64,000 nucleotides of DNA from Microbulbifer variabilis (lineage in GTDB: Bacteria > Pseudomonadota > Gammaproteobacteria > Pseudomonadales > Cellvibrionaceae), in NCBI RefSeq assembly GCF_020524905.1, contig NZ_JAIVKI010000007.1:62001-126000 (forward strand), given 5' to 3'. Below, piece after piece: positions 41,566 to 49,920 of the stretch. A program made the position numbers and the translations under genes. Numbering within the stretch: the stretch's first letter is position 1; the number at the start of each line of letters is the position of its first letter. The notes under the pieces are model-generated. The model had not been told where the DNA came from. It made no database searches and worked only from the letters and a program-made list of their open reading frames with translations.

Positions 41566-42064
41566 GATCAAGATATTGGAGTGGTGGTTGAAAAAAGCTA
41601 TCTTGCCTCTAGTCTTCGTTGCCTCACTGGCCGGTTTTGTTGCCGCTGAAGGTACTGATGATACTGCCGCTCTGATTGTTTATAAACATCCATTGTGCTT
41701 TTGTTGTAACAAATGGATTACTCATTTAAAGGAAAACAATCTAGAGGCTACCTCCGTTTTTAAAGTAAATATGCAGGGAGTTAAGCGTAAGTGGGGTATC
41801 CCCAGGGGACTGGAGGGGTGCCATACGGCAGTTTGGCATGATAAATACATCTTTGAAGGACATGTGCCGGCCTTGCATATACAGAAGTTTCTGGCCGCAC
41901 CTCCAGACGGTAGTGTGGGTTTGATGGTTGCGGGGATGCCCGTTGGAAGCCCCGGAATGGAGATGGAGGATGGAGAAAAATTTGAACCCTACAATATTTA
42001 CTTGCTGCTAAAGAACGGTGATTACCGTTTGTATGCTCGTATTGAAAAGCCGGATGAAACCTAG
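41549..42064 (+). CDS. DUF411 exported metal-binding-like protein
   Basis: A 171-residue (maximum) DUF411 protein. After a signal peptide (KKAILPLVFVASLAGFVAAEG) the mature domain has YKHPLCFCCNKWITHLKEN, with a CxCC cluster, then MQGVKRKWGIPRGLEGCHTA and a late VAGMPVGSPGMEM, all family hallmarks. DUF411 proteins are usually found with copper or other metal resistance genes and are thought to bind metal or act as thioredoxin-fold chaperones. ATG 41549 overlaps egtD; a TTG at 41588 with GGAG upstream would give a normal signal peptide and may be the true start. The coupling to egtBD suggests a redox or metal-stress role (inference). Confidence 0.82.
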   Translation: MPKLYRIKILEWWLKKAILPLVFVASLAGFVAAEGTDDTAALIVYKHPLCFCCNKWITHLKENNLEATSVFKVNMQGVKRKWGIPRGLEGCHTAVWHDKYIFEGHVPALHIQKFLAAPPDGSVGLMVAGMPVGSPGMEMEDGEKFEPYNIYLLLKNGDYRLYARIEKPDET

Positions 42065-42124
42065 CTGCTTAGACCTTTCACTTAGAAAAGCTTAAGTCTT
42101 AAGGTGTCATTCTTGTGAAACTAT

Positions 42125-43369
42125 TTACATAGTTGCATACAATATAATCCAAAAATAGCTTACCAATACGCTGATAATACTGACAGGCAGCATTAGAAAG
42201 AAAAACTGCCAAAAGTTAAAGGGTTTAACTCCAAATTTTTCTGCTTGTTGTAATACAATCACATTACTGGCAGCGCTAATTATGAATAGATTGCCGGCCA
42301 CTGTTGATATGGCAGAGAGCATCATTAATATCTGGGTATCCTGTTGGTGCAAGAGGTTAAGGTAAATCTCAACTACTGGCACATTGGAAAATAATTGGCT
42401 GGCAAAGAAGCTGACAAAAGCAACGGTTTCTGGTTCGGCCAAATCAATATTGGTTACCTGAAGGAAATGTTGAAGTGACCCCGATTGAAGCAAGGATCCC
42501 GTCACTACAAACATGGAAATAAAAAAGAATAGGGTGGGCCAGTCTACTTCTCTTAATATGCGCCTGCGCTCGTGACTGGCAATATAGATAGGTAGGCAGG
42601 CAGCCAGACCAATTTGCCCAATAGTGGGGTGATAGATTCCGTCTACATTGTGCAATATACTTGCAAGAATAATGAATATTAATAAAAGAGTGGCAGATAG
42701 AAGCGCTGGCCACTTCTGAGTAACTTCCTCTTCCCCTTTGTATTCTCTTGTGGCTTCATAATTAATGATATCACTGGTTTTGAAGAAACGTTTCAACCAT
42801 ATTATTGAAAAAAGCATAATGATGATGGCGGGAATGAGAATCCACTGCGTAAAAACGACAAACATATTGTCGAAATTCCCGGCGTTGGCTATCAGTATGT
42901 TTTGTGGATTACCCACGGGAGATACCATGCTGCCGATGGTTACAGTTGCGCACAGAGTTATCAGGAGAGGGATCAGTCCCCATTTCATATTTCGTGCTAA
43001 GACTATCGCAATGGGGACACCAATCACTGCGGCGGCGTCATTGGTAAGAATGGCTGCGCATAATGCCATCACAAGGATATAGCTTGTCAATACTAAACTT
43101 GGATGTTTGATTGAGAGAATTCGATGGCTGATCTGTGCGGATATACCGGTATCATATAGGGCTGAAGCAATAGAGAAAACAGAAAATAAATAAAGTATTA
43201 GATCCCAATCTATGGCAAAAAAGGCTTCATTTAAACTAATCTGGCGCATTAAAAGTAAAGCAATTGCGCCAAAGGTCATGATGTGCCAAATGCGAATGAT
43301 GGATGGAAGCCACTGCCGCACGGCAATCAATATAAAAATGATTGCCGATACAATTAGGCTAATGGACAT
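42125..43369 (-). CDS. SLC13/ArsB-NhaD-type anion permease
   Basis: A 414-residue membrane protein with about eleven to twelve helices of the ion-transporter superfamily. Two re-entrant regions are visible: LTNDAAAVIGVPIAIVLARN and MVSPVGNPQNILIANAG in the first half, and FASQLFSNVPVVEIYLNLL with AGNLFIISAASNVIV in the second; the paired Asn-containing loops are the substrate and sodium-binding hairpins of this superfamily. Substrate could be a dicarboxylate, sulfate or arsenite. An AS3MT-type methyltransferase gene lies 2.6 kb away, but nothing in the sequence proves an arsenic link. ATG 43369 is chosen; GTG 43375 is also open. Confidence 0.8.
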   Translation of the reverse strand: MSISLIVSAIIFILIAVRQWLPSIIRIWHIMTFGAIALLLMRQISLNEAFFAIDWDLILYLFSVFSIASALYDTGISAQISHRILSIKHPSLVLTSYILVMALCAAILTNDAAAVIGVPIAIVLARNMKWGLIPLLITLCATVTIGSMVSPVGNPQNILIANAGNFDNMFVVFTQWILIPAIIIMLFSIIWLKRFFKTSDIINYEATREYKGEEEVTQKWPALLSATLLLIFIILASILHNVDGIYHPTIGQIGLAACLPIYIASHERRRILREVDWPTLFFFISMFVVTGSLLQSGSLQHFLQVTNIDLAEPETVAFVSFFASQLFSNVPVVEIYLNLLHQQDTQILMMLSAISTVAGNLFIISAASNVIVLQQAEKFGVKPFNFWQFFFLMLPVSIISVLVSYFWIILYATM

Positions 43370-43487
43370 TGGCACAGCCTCGGACTACGTCTCTGCTAAC
43401 TGCTACTCTGAGAATCATTGAACGGTTCTTTTGGTTGGTATTAGGGTTCCTATCTGGGCAGAGAAACCACAACAATAAGACTTATTT

Positions 43488-44702
43488 ATGAGTTTAAACA
43501 AACCTCTTCTCTTTACGAACTTCTTCGCAGGAGATGTGGTTGCAGGTTTGGGTCCCTATTTGGCGATTTATCTGTTGTCGGCCATGCACTGGAAGACCGG
43601 AGATATCGGCATTGTTCTGGCAATCGGTGGCATTACAACTGTTTTGCTACAAACTCCCGCCGGTGCATTTATCGATAGCACCCGATTAAAGCGTGCACTG
43701 ATCGCCTCTTGCGGCGTCATTATAGCGATTGTCTCTGTCGCTATTGTTGCGCTAACCAATCACAAGCCTGTCATCTATGGCTCCCAGGTATTAATGGGGG
43801 CGGCAATCGCTTTTGTAGCTCCCTCTATTGCGGCGATTACTCTGGGAGTCTGTAGCGATAAAACTTTTACCTTACAAACCAGTGCCAACCAGGCTGCTAA
43901 TCATGCGGGCAATGTTTTTGCCGCAGCAATTGCCGGAATTGTGGCGCTGACGATTGCAGCTGAAGGGGTTTTCTGGTTGATGGCCATTATGGGTGTGTTA
44001 ATGGCTATTTCTGTTGCATTTATTCCCGCTAATTCTATTGACCATATACGCGCTCGGGGCGGTGAAAAACGCGATGCTTCTGGAAAAAAGGAGCCAGCCG
44101 GGTTTTCCGTGCTGCTCACCGATAAACGCCTGATCGCTTTGGCGGTGAGCGTCTTCCTGTTTCATTTTGGCAATGCGGCCATGCTACCTCTGGTTAGCCA
44201 GAAGCTTTCACTGAATTCGAACGTGAATCAAGCGATTGCCTTTACCTCGGCTTGTATTATTGCTGCACAATTTTGGATGATGTTGATGTCACTTATGTGT
44301 GCGGCCAAGGCAGATGACTGGGGCCGTAAAGTTATCTTTATGATTGGGTTCTGTATTAACCCAATTCGCGCAGTCCTATTTATGTCGACAGATAATCCAT
44401 TCTTTCTGGTGGCAATACAGTCATTGGATGGTGTTGCCAATGGGATCTTCGGGGTGATTATCATCTTGATGTGTGCCGACCTTACCAGGGGCACGGGACG
44501 CTTCAATATTACTCAAGGAGCCATGGCCGCTCTGGTGGGGATAGGGTCTGCTTGTAGCAACTTCTCGGCAGAATATGTTGCACAGTTCTTTGGGTATGGT
44601 GCAGCCTTTCTGACTCTGGCGGGGATAGCCACCATTGCTGCGATTTTCTTCCTGATCTTTGTTCCGGAAACTATGCCTAAAAAAGAGGATGGTCCTCAGT
44701 AA
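43488..44702 (+). CDS. MFS transporter, unknown substrate
   Basis: A 404-residue polytopic protein with twelve predicted helices. It starts NKPLLFTNFFAGDVVAGLGPY and has a motif A-like loop QTPAGAFIDSTRLKRALIAS between helices 2 and 3. The central loop (about residues 185-205, RARGGEKRDASGKKE) is long and charged. No substrate can be inferred. It is divergent from the SLC13-type permease with a 118-base gap, so the two may share control. Confidence 0.8.
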   Translation: MSLNKPLLFTNFFAGDVVAGLGPYLAIYLLSAMHWKTGDIGIVLAIGGITTVLLQTPAGAFIDSTRLKRALIASCGVIIAIVSVAIVALTNHKPVIYGSQVLMGAAIAFVAPSIAAITLGVCSDKTFTLQTSANQAANHAGNVFAAAIAGIVALTIAAEGVFWLMAIMGVLMAISVAFIPANSIDHIRARGGEKRDASGKKEPAGFSVLLTDKRLIALAVSVFLFHFGNAAMLPLVSQKLSLNSNVNQAIAFTSACIIAAQFWMMLMSLMCAAKADDWGRKVIFMIGFCINPIRAVLFMSTDNPFFLVAIQSLDGVANGIFGVIIILMCADLTRGTGRFNITQGAMAALVGIGSACSNFSAEYVAQFFGYGAAFLTLAGIATIAAIFFLIFVPETMPKKEDGPQ

Positions 44703-44900
44703 TAGCTGGCGTTACTTGGCGCTTATCCCAACATATACCGGAGTTGGTTATATACTGATGATATTCGTGCAATTTTATCGGGGTTCAATAACCCCGCGCG
44801 TTTCGCGAAATCCGCTCTGCCCGGATGGCTCGGGGCAGCACCAGGCCCGGCACCCAGAGGGAGAGCAGGGCAGGTCATTAGCAATAGCGGGGCCCGGTAT

Positions 44901-45887
44901 ATGACTGATCAGTTTACCCCCGCCATAGGCCTTGGAAACTGTCATATTCAAACTATTTTTGGCCGTGTACACCGTCCAGTTCCATGGATAGAAACCCGGT
45001 GCCGCTGGTATGAGACCCCGGACGGGGACTGCCTCGCTTTACTTACCCCACGCCCATTGGTGGATGACCCGGATCTTCCACTGGTTCTGATTCTCCATGG
45101 TTTAGGTGGCTCTGTGGCCTCTCCCTATGTTCAGGGCATGATGGATTCTCTTCTCTCGCACCACTACCAGGTTGCGGTCATGCATTTTCGCGGCTGTGGC
45201 GGGGTGCCGAACAGATTACCGAGGGCATATCACAGCGGTGATAGCGAGGACCCTCGCTGGATGGTTGAGCAGTTAAGGGGAGAACTACCCGCGACACCCA
45301 TTATGGTGGTCGGATACTCACTGGGTGGTAATGTGCTGCTTAAAATGCTGGGCGAGGATGGAACCTGTAGCCCGGTTGCCGCTGCCGTGGCGATTTCTTC
45401 GCCAATGGACCTCCATGCCTGTAGCCGTAAAATCAATACTGGCTTGTCCAAGCTGTACCAGCGCCATCTGCTGAGTTGCCTGCGTCTCACCCTAAAACAA
45501 AAGGCTCAAGACCCCTGTATCGCTGCAGCACTACCCAATGTGGATGATGCCACGCTTTTTGCCAATTTCCGTTGTTTCGACGATACCTTTACTGCGCCAC
45601 TGCATGGATTTCGGGATGTCGATGACTATTACACCAAGGCTTCGAGCAAACATCTGGTACGAGAAATTGGGGTGCCGACATTGATCATTAATTCCGTAGA
45701 TGACCCCTTCGTTTGCCCATCTGCCATCCCTGAAAAGAAAGAGGTGAGTTCTATGGTGCAGTTGGAGGTTACCCTGCAGGGAGGGCATGTGGGATTTGTC
45801 GGGGGATCTCTGTGGCGGCCAAGTTATTGGTTGGAGCACAAAGTTCCGAAATTTTTCGACTCTGCCATTTTGCGGGATAAAGGCTGA
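44901..45887 (+). CDS. yheT: YheT-like alpha/beta hydrolase
   Basis: A 328-residue hydrolase of the UPF0017/YheT family. The N-terminal GNCHIQTIFGRVHR is diagnostic, followed by the oxyanion strand LVLILHGLGGSVASPYVQG, the arginine/Gly loop MHFRGCGGVPNRL, and the nucleophile elbow GYSLGGNVLLKMLGEDG (Ser in GYSLGG). The acid and histidine are likely in NSVDDPFVCP and GGHVGFVGG. Physiological substrate unknown; relatives include esterases and plant/animal ABHD1-3 phospholipases. It converges on arsM with a 39-base gap and no obvious terminator. Confidence 0.92.
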   Translation: MTDQFTPAIGLGNCHIQTIFGRVHRPVPWIETRCRWYETPDGDCLALLTPRPLVDDPDLPLVLILHGLGGSVASPYVQGMMDSLLSHHYQVAVMHFRGCGGVPNRLPRAYHSGDSEDPRWMVEQLRGELPATPIMVVGYSLGGNVLLKMLGEDGTCSPVAAAVAISSPMDLHACSRKINTGLSKLYQRHLLSCLRLTLKQKAQDPCIAAALPNVDDATLFANFRCFDDTFTAPLHGFRDVDDYYTKASSKHLVREIGVPTLIINSVDDPFVCPSAIPEKKEVSSMVQLEVTLQGGHVGFVGGSLWRPSYWLEHKVPKFFDSAILRDKG

Positions 45888-45926
45888 AAACTCAGCGCCG
45901 CTGTCGCGACGCCGATAAGCCCCCCC

Positions 45927-46973
45927 TTAGCAACACTGGCTTCCAGTTGCAGCCTGATCACCGACACCTTCCGAGAAAGGCATTTCGCGGCCACAACCGG
46001 GAAATAATCCGAAGTGCTGTGAAAAGTCGCCGATAAAATCAAAGTGGGGGGCCAGTCGTGTTTTTGCCAGCATTTTCCAGGTATTACCACATACGGGGAA
46101 AACCCGCCCCTTTTCTATCCGGTGGTGCCCATCCAGAGTAAAAGCGGATGGCTGTCCTGAAATGGTGCCCTTATATATCACTGCCTGGCCGTAGTCCTCA
46201 CAGTCCTTCTCCAGCCCCGATAATTTGAACAAACGGTAGGTGGCGGAATAAAAACGGACGGCGCCACAACGAGCGAGTAGAGCCTCATTGGTTACTTCTA
46301 AAGGGCGGCTTTCAACCAGGCGGCTGTCGCGGAAGCCATTGACTTGAGCAAGCTCCAAAAAGTCATTCCAGTAAAGTGCACCACCCAGGCACTCACCCAC
46401 CAGCTCAGGGTCTGTGCACAGCGAATCGGGGACACGGCGATCGGCATAAACATCGGAGAAGTAAAATTCACCGCCCTCTTTGAGTAATCGATGCAGGCCC
46501 CGAAGTACCGCGCCTTTGTCTGTAGAAAGATTCACAACACAGTTGGAGACGATCACGTCAAAGCTGCCGGGTTCCAGACCGAGTTCCTCAAGCTTTTCGA
46601 TATAACCGTGCAGAAAAGTTACATTGTTATAACCAAATTTTTCTGCGTGGTAACCCTGGTGTTGTCGGGCAACCTGCAATTGCTCATCGGTCATATCCAC
46701 ACCGACCACTTCGCCGCTCGGCCCCACCAGCTGCGAGAGTAAATAGACATCGCGGCCGGAACCGCAGCCGAGATCAAGCACCCTGCAACCCTCTAAAAGT
46801 GGGGGACACACAAGCCCGCAACCGTAATAGCGGGATAGGACTTCCGGGTGGATACTGGCCAGCAGTGGTTTCAACCAGCCGGGCACGGCACTGGCATCGC
46901 AGCAGGCATCGGTTTTTAGATCCGATGAGCTTTTCAGTTGGCGGCCGTAGTAGTCCTGAACAATATCGTGCAT
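45927..46973 (-). CDS. arsM: Arsenite S-adenosylmethionine methyltransferase (AS3MT type)
   Basis: A 348-residue class I methyltransferase that converts As(III) to methylated arsenicals. It opens VQDYYGRQLKSSSDLKTDACC and has the SAM motif VLDLGCGSGRDVYLLSQLVG. All four cysteines known to bind arsenic in ArsM/AS3MT are present: Cys24-25 (DACC), Cys52 (YYGCGLV), Cys145 (VSNCVVN) and Cys195 (GECLGGALYW). The protein ends QCC, as many ArsMs end in a cysteine cluster. The layout resembles animal AS3MT very closely. ATG 46973 is chosen because GAAAGG precedes it; the longer frame to 47033 adds a non-family leader. No arsR, arsB or arsC is adjacent. Confidence 0.9.
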   Translation of the reverse strand: MHDIVQDYYGRQLKSSSDLKTDACCDASAVPGWLKPLLASIHPEVLSRYYGCGLVCPPLLEGCRVLDLGCGSGRDVYLLSQLVGPSGEVVGVDMTDEQLQVARQHQGYHAEKFGYNNVTFLHGYIEKLEELGLEPGSFDVIVSNCVVNLSTDKGAVLRGLHRLLKEGGEFYFSDVYADRRVPDSLCTDPELVGECLGGALYWNDFLELAQVNGFRDSRLVESRPLEVTNEALLARCGAVRFYSATYRLFKLSGLEKDCEDYGQAVIYKGTISGQPSAFTLDGHHRIEKGRVFPVCGNTWKMLAKTRLAPHFDFIGDFSQHFGLFPGCGREMPFSEGVGDQAATGSQCC

Positions 46974-47223
46974 TGGGGCATACCTTTCGCAGAGTGATTT
47001 TCCTTTCGGGCGCTGGGCGCCTTTGCGGGGCAATTTTTACCTCTCCTTCCTCTTTGTAACAAGTGTCGTCTTTCTACGACTAAGTATTTTCTTGGTTTAG
47101 ATTATTAGTGTGTAGCGAGGTCTTAAAGTTGCCTTTTGGTGTCAAGGTGGGCTGGTTGTTAGATAATCTTCGCTTTTTGGTTAATATCGCCGGTTTCCGC
47201 TTCGATTTTATGAGGGACCGTAA

Positions 47224-47856
47224 TTGAGCGATTTCCTTGCCCCTGATACTTCGTCTGAAACGAGACCCGAAACGAAAGTTGAGGACTCTTTGCAGAATCC
47301 CCAGTTTCTCGTGGACTTGCGCCAGCAGATGCTTCGCTTTGCCAGCCTGCAGTTGCAGGACGCTCAACTGGCCGAAGATGCGGTGCAGGAAGCTCTTATG
47401 GGAGCCCTAAAAAATTCCCGCAGTTTCACTGGCCGTTCGGCCCTTAAAACCTGGGTGTTTGCCATTCTAAAGAACAAAATTGCCGATATTCTACGGCAAC
47501 GGCAGCGTTTCGTTGATGCGGACCAGCTAGTGCGCGGTGATCGCGAGGAGCACGATCACAATGAGCTGTTCGATCAAACGGGCCATTGGCGAAAGGATGA
47601 GCGCCCCAAAAAATGGGCCGATCCTGAGTCCGCTATTCACGACAAGCACTTTTGGCGGATCTTCGATGCTTGCCTCAATCACCTGCCATCTCGCCAGGCG
47701 CAAATATTTATGATGCGGGAGTTTATCGAGTTGGACAGTCACGAGATCTGTGCTGCGGCGGAAATCTCGGTGAGCAACTTAAATGTAACACTGCACCGGG
47801 CGCGCCTGCGGCTGCGAGAGTGCCTTGAGGACAATTGGTTTGGTGTGGAGGGCTAA
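47224..47856 (+). CDS. ECF-type sigma-70 factor
   Basis: A 210-residue group 4 sigma factor. Region 2 spans about residues 30-100 (LRQQMLRFASLQLQDAQLAE, DAVQEALMGALKN, then TWVFAILKNKIADILRQRQR), and region 4 about 145-195 (NHLPSRQAQIFMMREFIELD, then ICAAAEISVSNLNVTLHRA). The two regions are joined by a longer than usual charged linker (about 100-140). The start is TTG with GAGGG upstream. Four bases after its stop begins a small Cys/His protein that looks like its anti-sigma factor. Regulon unknown; the oppositely oriented exported proteins at 48.1-49.7 kb are candidates. Confidence 0.88.
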   Translation: MSDFLAPDTSSETRPETKVEDSLQNPQFLVDLRQQMLRFASLQLQDAQLAEDAVQEALMGALKNSRSFTGRSALKTWVFAILKNKIADILRQRQRFVDADQLVRGDREEHDHNELFDQTGHWRKDERPKKWADPESAIHDKHFWRIFDACLNHLPSRQAQIFMMREFIELDSHEICAAAEISVSNLNVTLHRARLRLRECLEDNWFGVEG

Positions 47857-47860
47857 GTTA

Positions 47861-48055
47861 ATGAAATCGTGTCGGGAAGCAACGCGGTTGATGTCCGAGT
47901 CCCAGGAGCGAAACCTGTATTTCAGTGAGCAGGCCGGTCTTAAACTGCATTTGGCTATGTGCGCTCCGTGCCGGAACTTTGGCAAGCAGCTCCGAATTCT
48001 TCGCCGTATCAGCAAATCCTATGCCGAGGGCGGGCCGGAAAAAGCTGAAGATTAA
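47861..48055 (+). CDS. Putative zinc-finger anti-sigma factor
   Basis: A 64-residue soluble protein with a Cys near the N-terminus (KSCREATRLMSES) and LHLAMCAPCRNFGKQL, giving the HxxxCxxC pattern of zinc-binding anti-sigma domains (zf-HC2/ZAS). It has no membrane segment, so it would sense a cytoplasmic signal. It starts four bases after the sigma gene stop. The role is inferred from motif and position. Confidence 0.75.
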   Translation: MKSCREATRLMSESQERNLYFSEQAGLKLHLAMCAPCRNFGKQLRILRRISKSYAEGGPEKAED

Positions 48056-48068
48056 TACTTTCTGTTAA

Positions 48069-48116
48069 CTTCCAGCGCCATTAACCTAGTTGAGTGGATT
48101 AGTTAGGCGCTGGAAG
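48069..48116. other. Long perfect inverted repeat between convergent genes
   Basis: CTTCCAGCGCC (48069-48079) and GGCGCTGGAAG (48106-48116) form an 11-bp perfect stem with a 26-base loop. It lies between the anti-sigma gene and the convergent exported-protein gene. Neither strand has a T run after it, so it is not a classical terminator. Confidence 0.7.
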
Positions 48117-48126
48117 AGGTTCACCG

Positions 48127-48630
48127 CTACCTCCGCGGAGCGGCTACATGCCGATAGGCAATATGCCCTCCGACAAAGTGGGGTTCATACCAATAGGTTC
48201 CGCAACGCTCGTAGGTCACATTGCCGATCGTCACTCTGACACAACTGGGTGGCAGGGTGTACAACCAACCACCCACACCCACTGCGGTCACACCCCAGTA
48301 AGCCGGGCCTGGATAGGGCCAGTGGCGCGGGCGCCAGGGTGGGGGGTAGGGTGGGTGATGATGTCCCGGGCGAACTGGATAAAACGGTGGATGGCCCGGG
48401 AACCTCCGCTCAAAGTCCCCCCTGGCAAACTCACCGTGGAAGCCACCACCGGGCATAGGGCGAACGGCATTGAAATGCCCTCCTACATTGAATTGGGCAC
48501 CGCCCCCGCCAAAGTGACCTCGCGCCTCCACCTGTGGGCTGAATATAGTGGCGAGGAAAACTCCAGAAAGGAGCAATGGCGCAGCCCATAGTGACAAGGC
48601 TCGCGACTTGCGATACTTAATTTGGATCAT
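48127..48630 (-). CDS. Gly/His/Pro-rich exported protein, unknown function
   Basis: A 167-residue protein with a signal peptide (SLWAAPLLLSGVFLATIF then VEARG), a Gly/His/Pro/Arg-rich middle (FGGGGAQFNVGGHF and HHHPPYPPPWRPRHWPYPG) and a C-terminal domain with two cysteines (PPSCVRVTIGNVTYERCGTY) that could form a disulfide. This resembles small RcnB-neighbour or DUF6515-like periplasmic proteins, but I cannot name a family firmly. It overlaps the upstream DUF2092 gene by four bases (ATGA) with GGAGG in front of its ATG, so the two are translationally coupled. Confidence 0.65.
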   Translation of the reverse strand: MIQIKYRKSRALSLWAAPLLLSGVFLATIFSPQVEARGHFGGGGAQFNVGGHFNAVRPMPGGGFHGEFARGDFERRFPGHPPFYPVRPGHHHPPYPPPWRPRHWPYPGPAYWGVTAVGVGGWLYTLPPSCVRVTIGNVTYERCGTYWYEPHFVGGHIAYRHVAAPRR

Positions 48631-49700
48631 TGTGGGGCCTCCTGCTTGTTGGGCTCGGCCTTCTTAAACTTGATCTGCTTGAGCTTCTCGATGGCGGGAG
48701 TGAACTCTTTTGCCGCTTCTGGCTTAGCCTGCATCCACTTTAGCGTCGCGATAAAACGCGGTTTGGCTGGGTCGCGGGTATTGACCGTGGAGATGCGCAG
48801 TGGGAGAGGTTTATCTCCAACCTGGATCCAAATCTCCCAGTCCAGGTTCTCGGAGCGGAAGGCCCAGTGCTTGGTGCGCTGCCCGTAGATCATAGGAGAG
48901 TTAACCAGGAAACCTTCTTTGATCCCGGCCCAGGCATCCGGTTTACGGCCCCACTCGAGCAGATCCGCAAATGGCACTTCAATACCGTAGTCTTTCGCCG
49001 CCTTGGTGAGCACTTGGTTGGTCGGCTGCGAGGCCTGCATTTCAGCAAAGTAGCCATTGCGTGGGGCGATCATGGTGAACTTGTCACCGTTGTGAATGAA
49101 GTTGCGGGTGATCGAATCTGTAGTCAGGTCTACCCGCAGCTTTTTGGGAGGCATGGCCAAATATTTGACTTTGCCGCCAATTAGCAACTTCTGTTCATTC
49201 TCAAGGACTACATCGGCAAAAATCCTGGCGTTAAACATCAGCGTTTTCATGCTTGCCAGGTATTTCCCCATTGCCTTCAGGGCCTCCATGGCTTTGGGAT
49301 CGATCGCCTCGCCATTTTGTGCAACACCCGCCAAGGGCTGGGTGTTCTGACCCTGTTCGCTTTGGCCCTGTCCATTCTGACCTTGTCCGGTTGTGCCATC
49401 TGTCGGCGCGGGTGTTTGGCCTTGACCACTAGTGCTACCCGAGGGTGGCTGGGGTTGGTCCTGTTCGGTTGCGTTGTCTGAGGGCGCGGGGGGCTGGCCC
49501 TGCCCGGTAGAGTTGTCAGTGGGGGCAGAGGGTTGATTCTGCTGTGGATCGCTAGAGCTATCCTGTGGGTCCTGAATAGGCGCGCTGCCTGGCTGAGGCG
49601 GTGGGGGAGTGGGCTGTGCGATTGCGGCCGGAACCAATGCCATCGACACCGCGAGAAGCAGTGCCCTGGTGTGGTAGCCAAATAGGTGAGGGGCAAGCAT
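48627..49700 (-). CDS. DUF2092-family exported protein with a Gln/Pro/Thr-rich linker
   Basis: A 357-residue protein. A signal peptide ends near AIAQ; residues ~28-130 are a low-complexity stretch built from imperfect repeats of the type DNSTGQGQPPAPSDNATEQD. The folded part (about 135-345) matches DUF2092 periplasmic proteins, which share a LolA/LolB-like half-barrel: MKTLMFNARIFADVVLENEQ, KYLAMPPKKLRVDLTTDS and SENLDWEIWIQVGDKPLPLR. It could bind lipids or lipoproteins (inference). The next gene overlaps its stop by four bases. Confidence 0.75.
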   Translation of the reverse strand: MLAPHLFGYHTRALLLAVSMALVPAAIAQPTPPPPQPGSAPIQDPQDSSSDPQQNQPSAPTDNSTGQGQPPAPSDNATEQDQPQPPSGSTSGQGQTPAPTDGTTGQGQNGQGQSEQGQNTQPLAGVAQNGEAIDPKAMEALKAMGKYLASMKTLMFNARIFADVVLENEQKLLIGGKVKYLAMPPKKLRVDLTTDSITRNFIHNGDKFTMIAPRNGYFAEMQASQPTNQVLTKAAKDYGIEVPFADLLEWGRKPDAWAGIKEGFLVNSPMIYGQRTKHWAFRSENLDWEIWIQVGDKPLPLRISTVNTRDPAKPRFIATLKWMQAKPEAAKEFTPAIEKLKQIKFKKAEPNKQEAPQ

Positions 49701-49920
49701 ATACGGATACCTCCCAGTACAAGCTCAAGTTAGTGGCATCAAAATCAGTGTAGAGGAGATGGGTGTGACCAACTGGACAGGATTGCCGGCTTTGCTGACT
49801 GGTGCTTCAGTATTTAGGGGCTATGCGCTGAGAGGTAAGTTTGGTTGCCGGGTTTCTATTTGAGCTATGCTAACTTGTTTGCTAGAGTCCAAAATAAGAT
49901 TTTGTGGTCCCGTTGTTCTT

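Noticed and set aside
44703-44900. Small gene or RNA between the MFS and yheT genes
   Set aside because: GC-rich with small palindromes, but no frame with a start and ribosome binding site and no known RNA motif.
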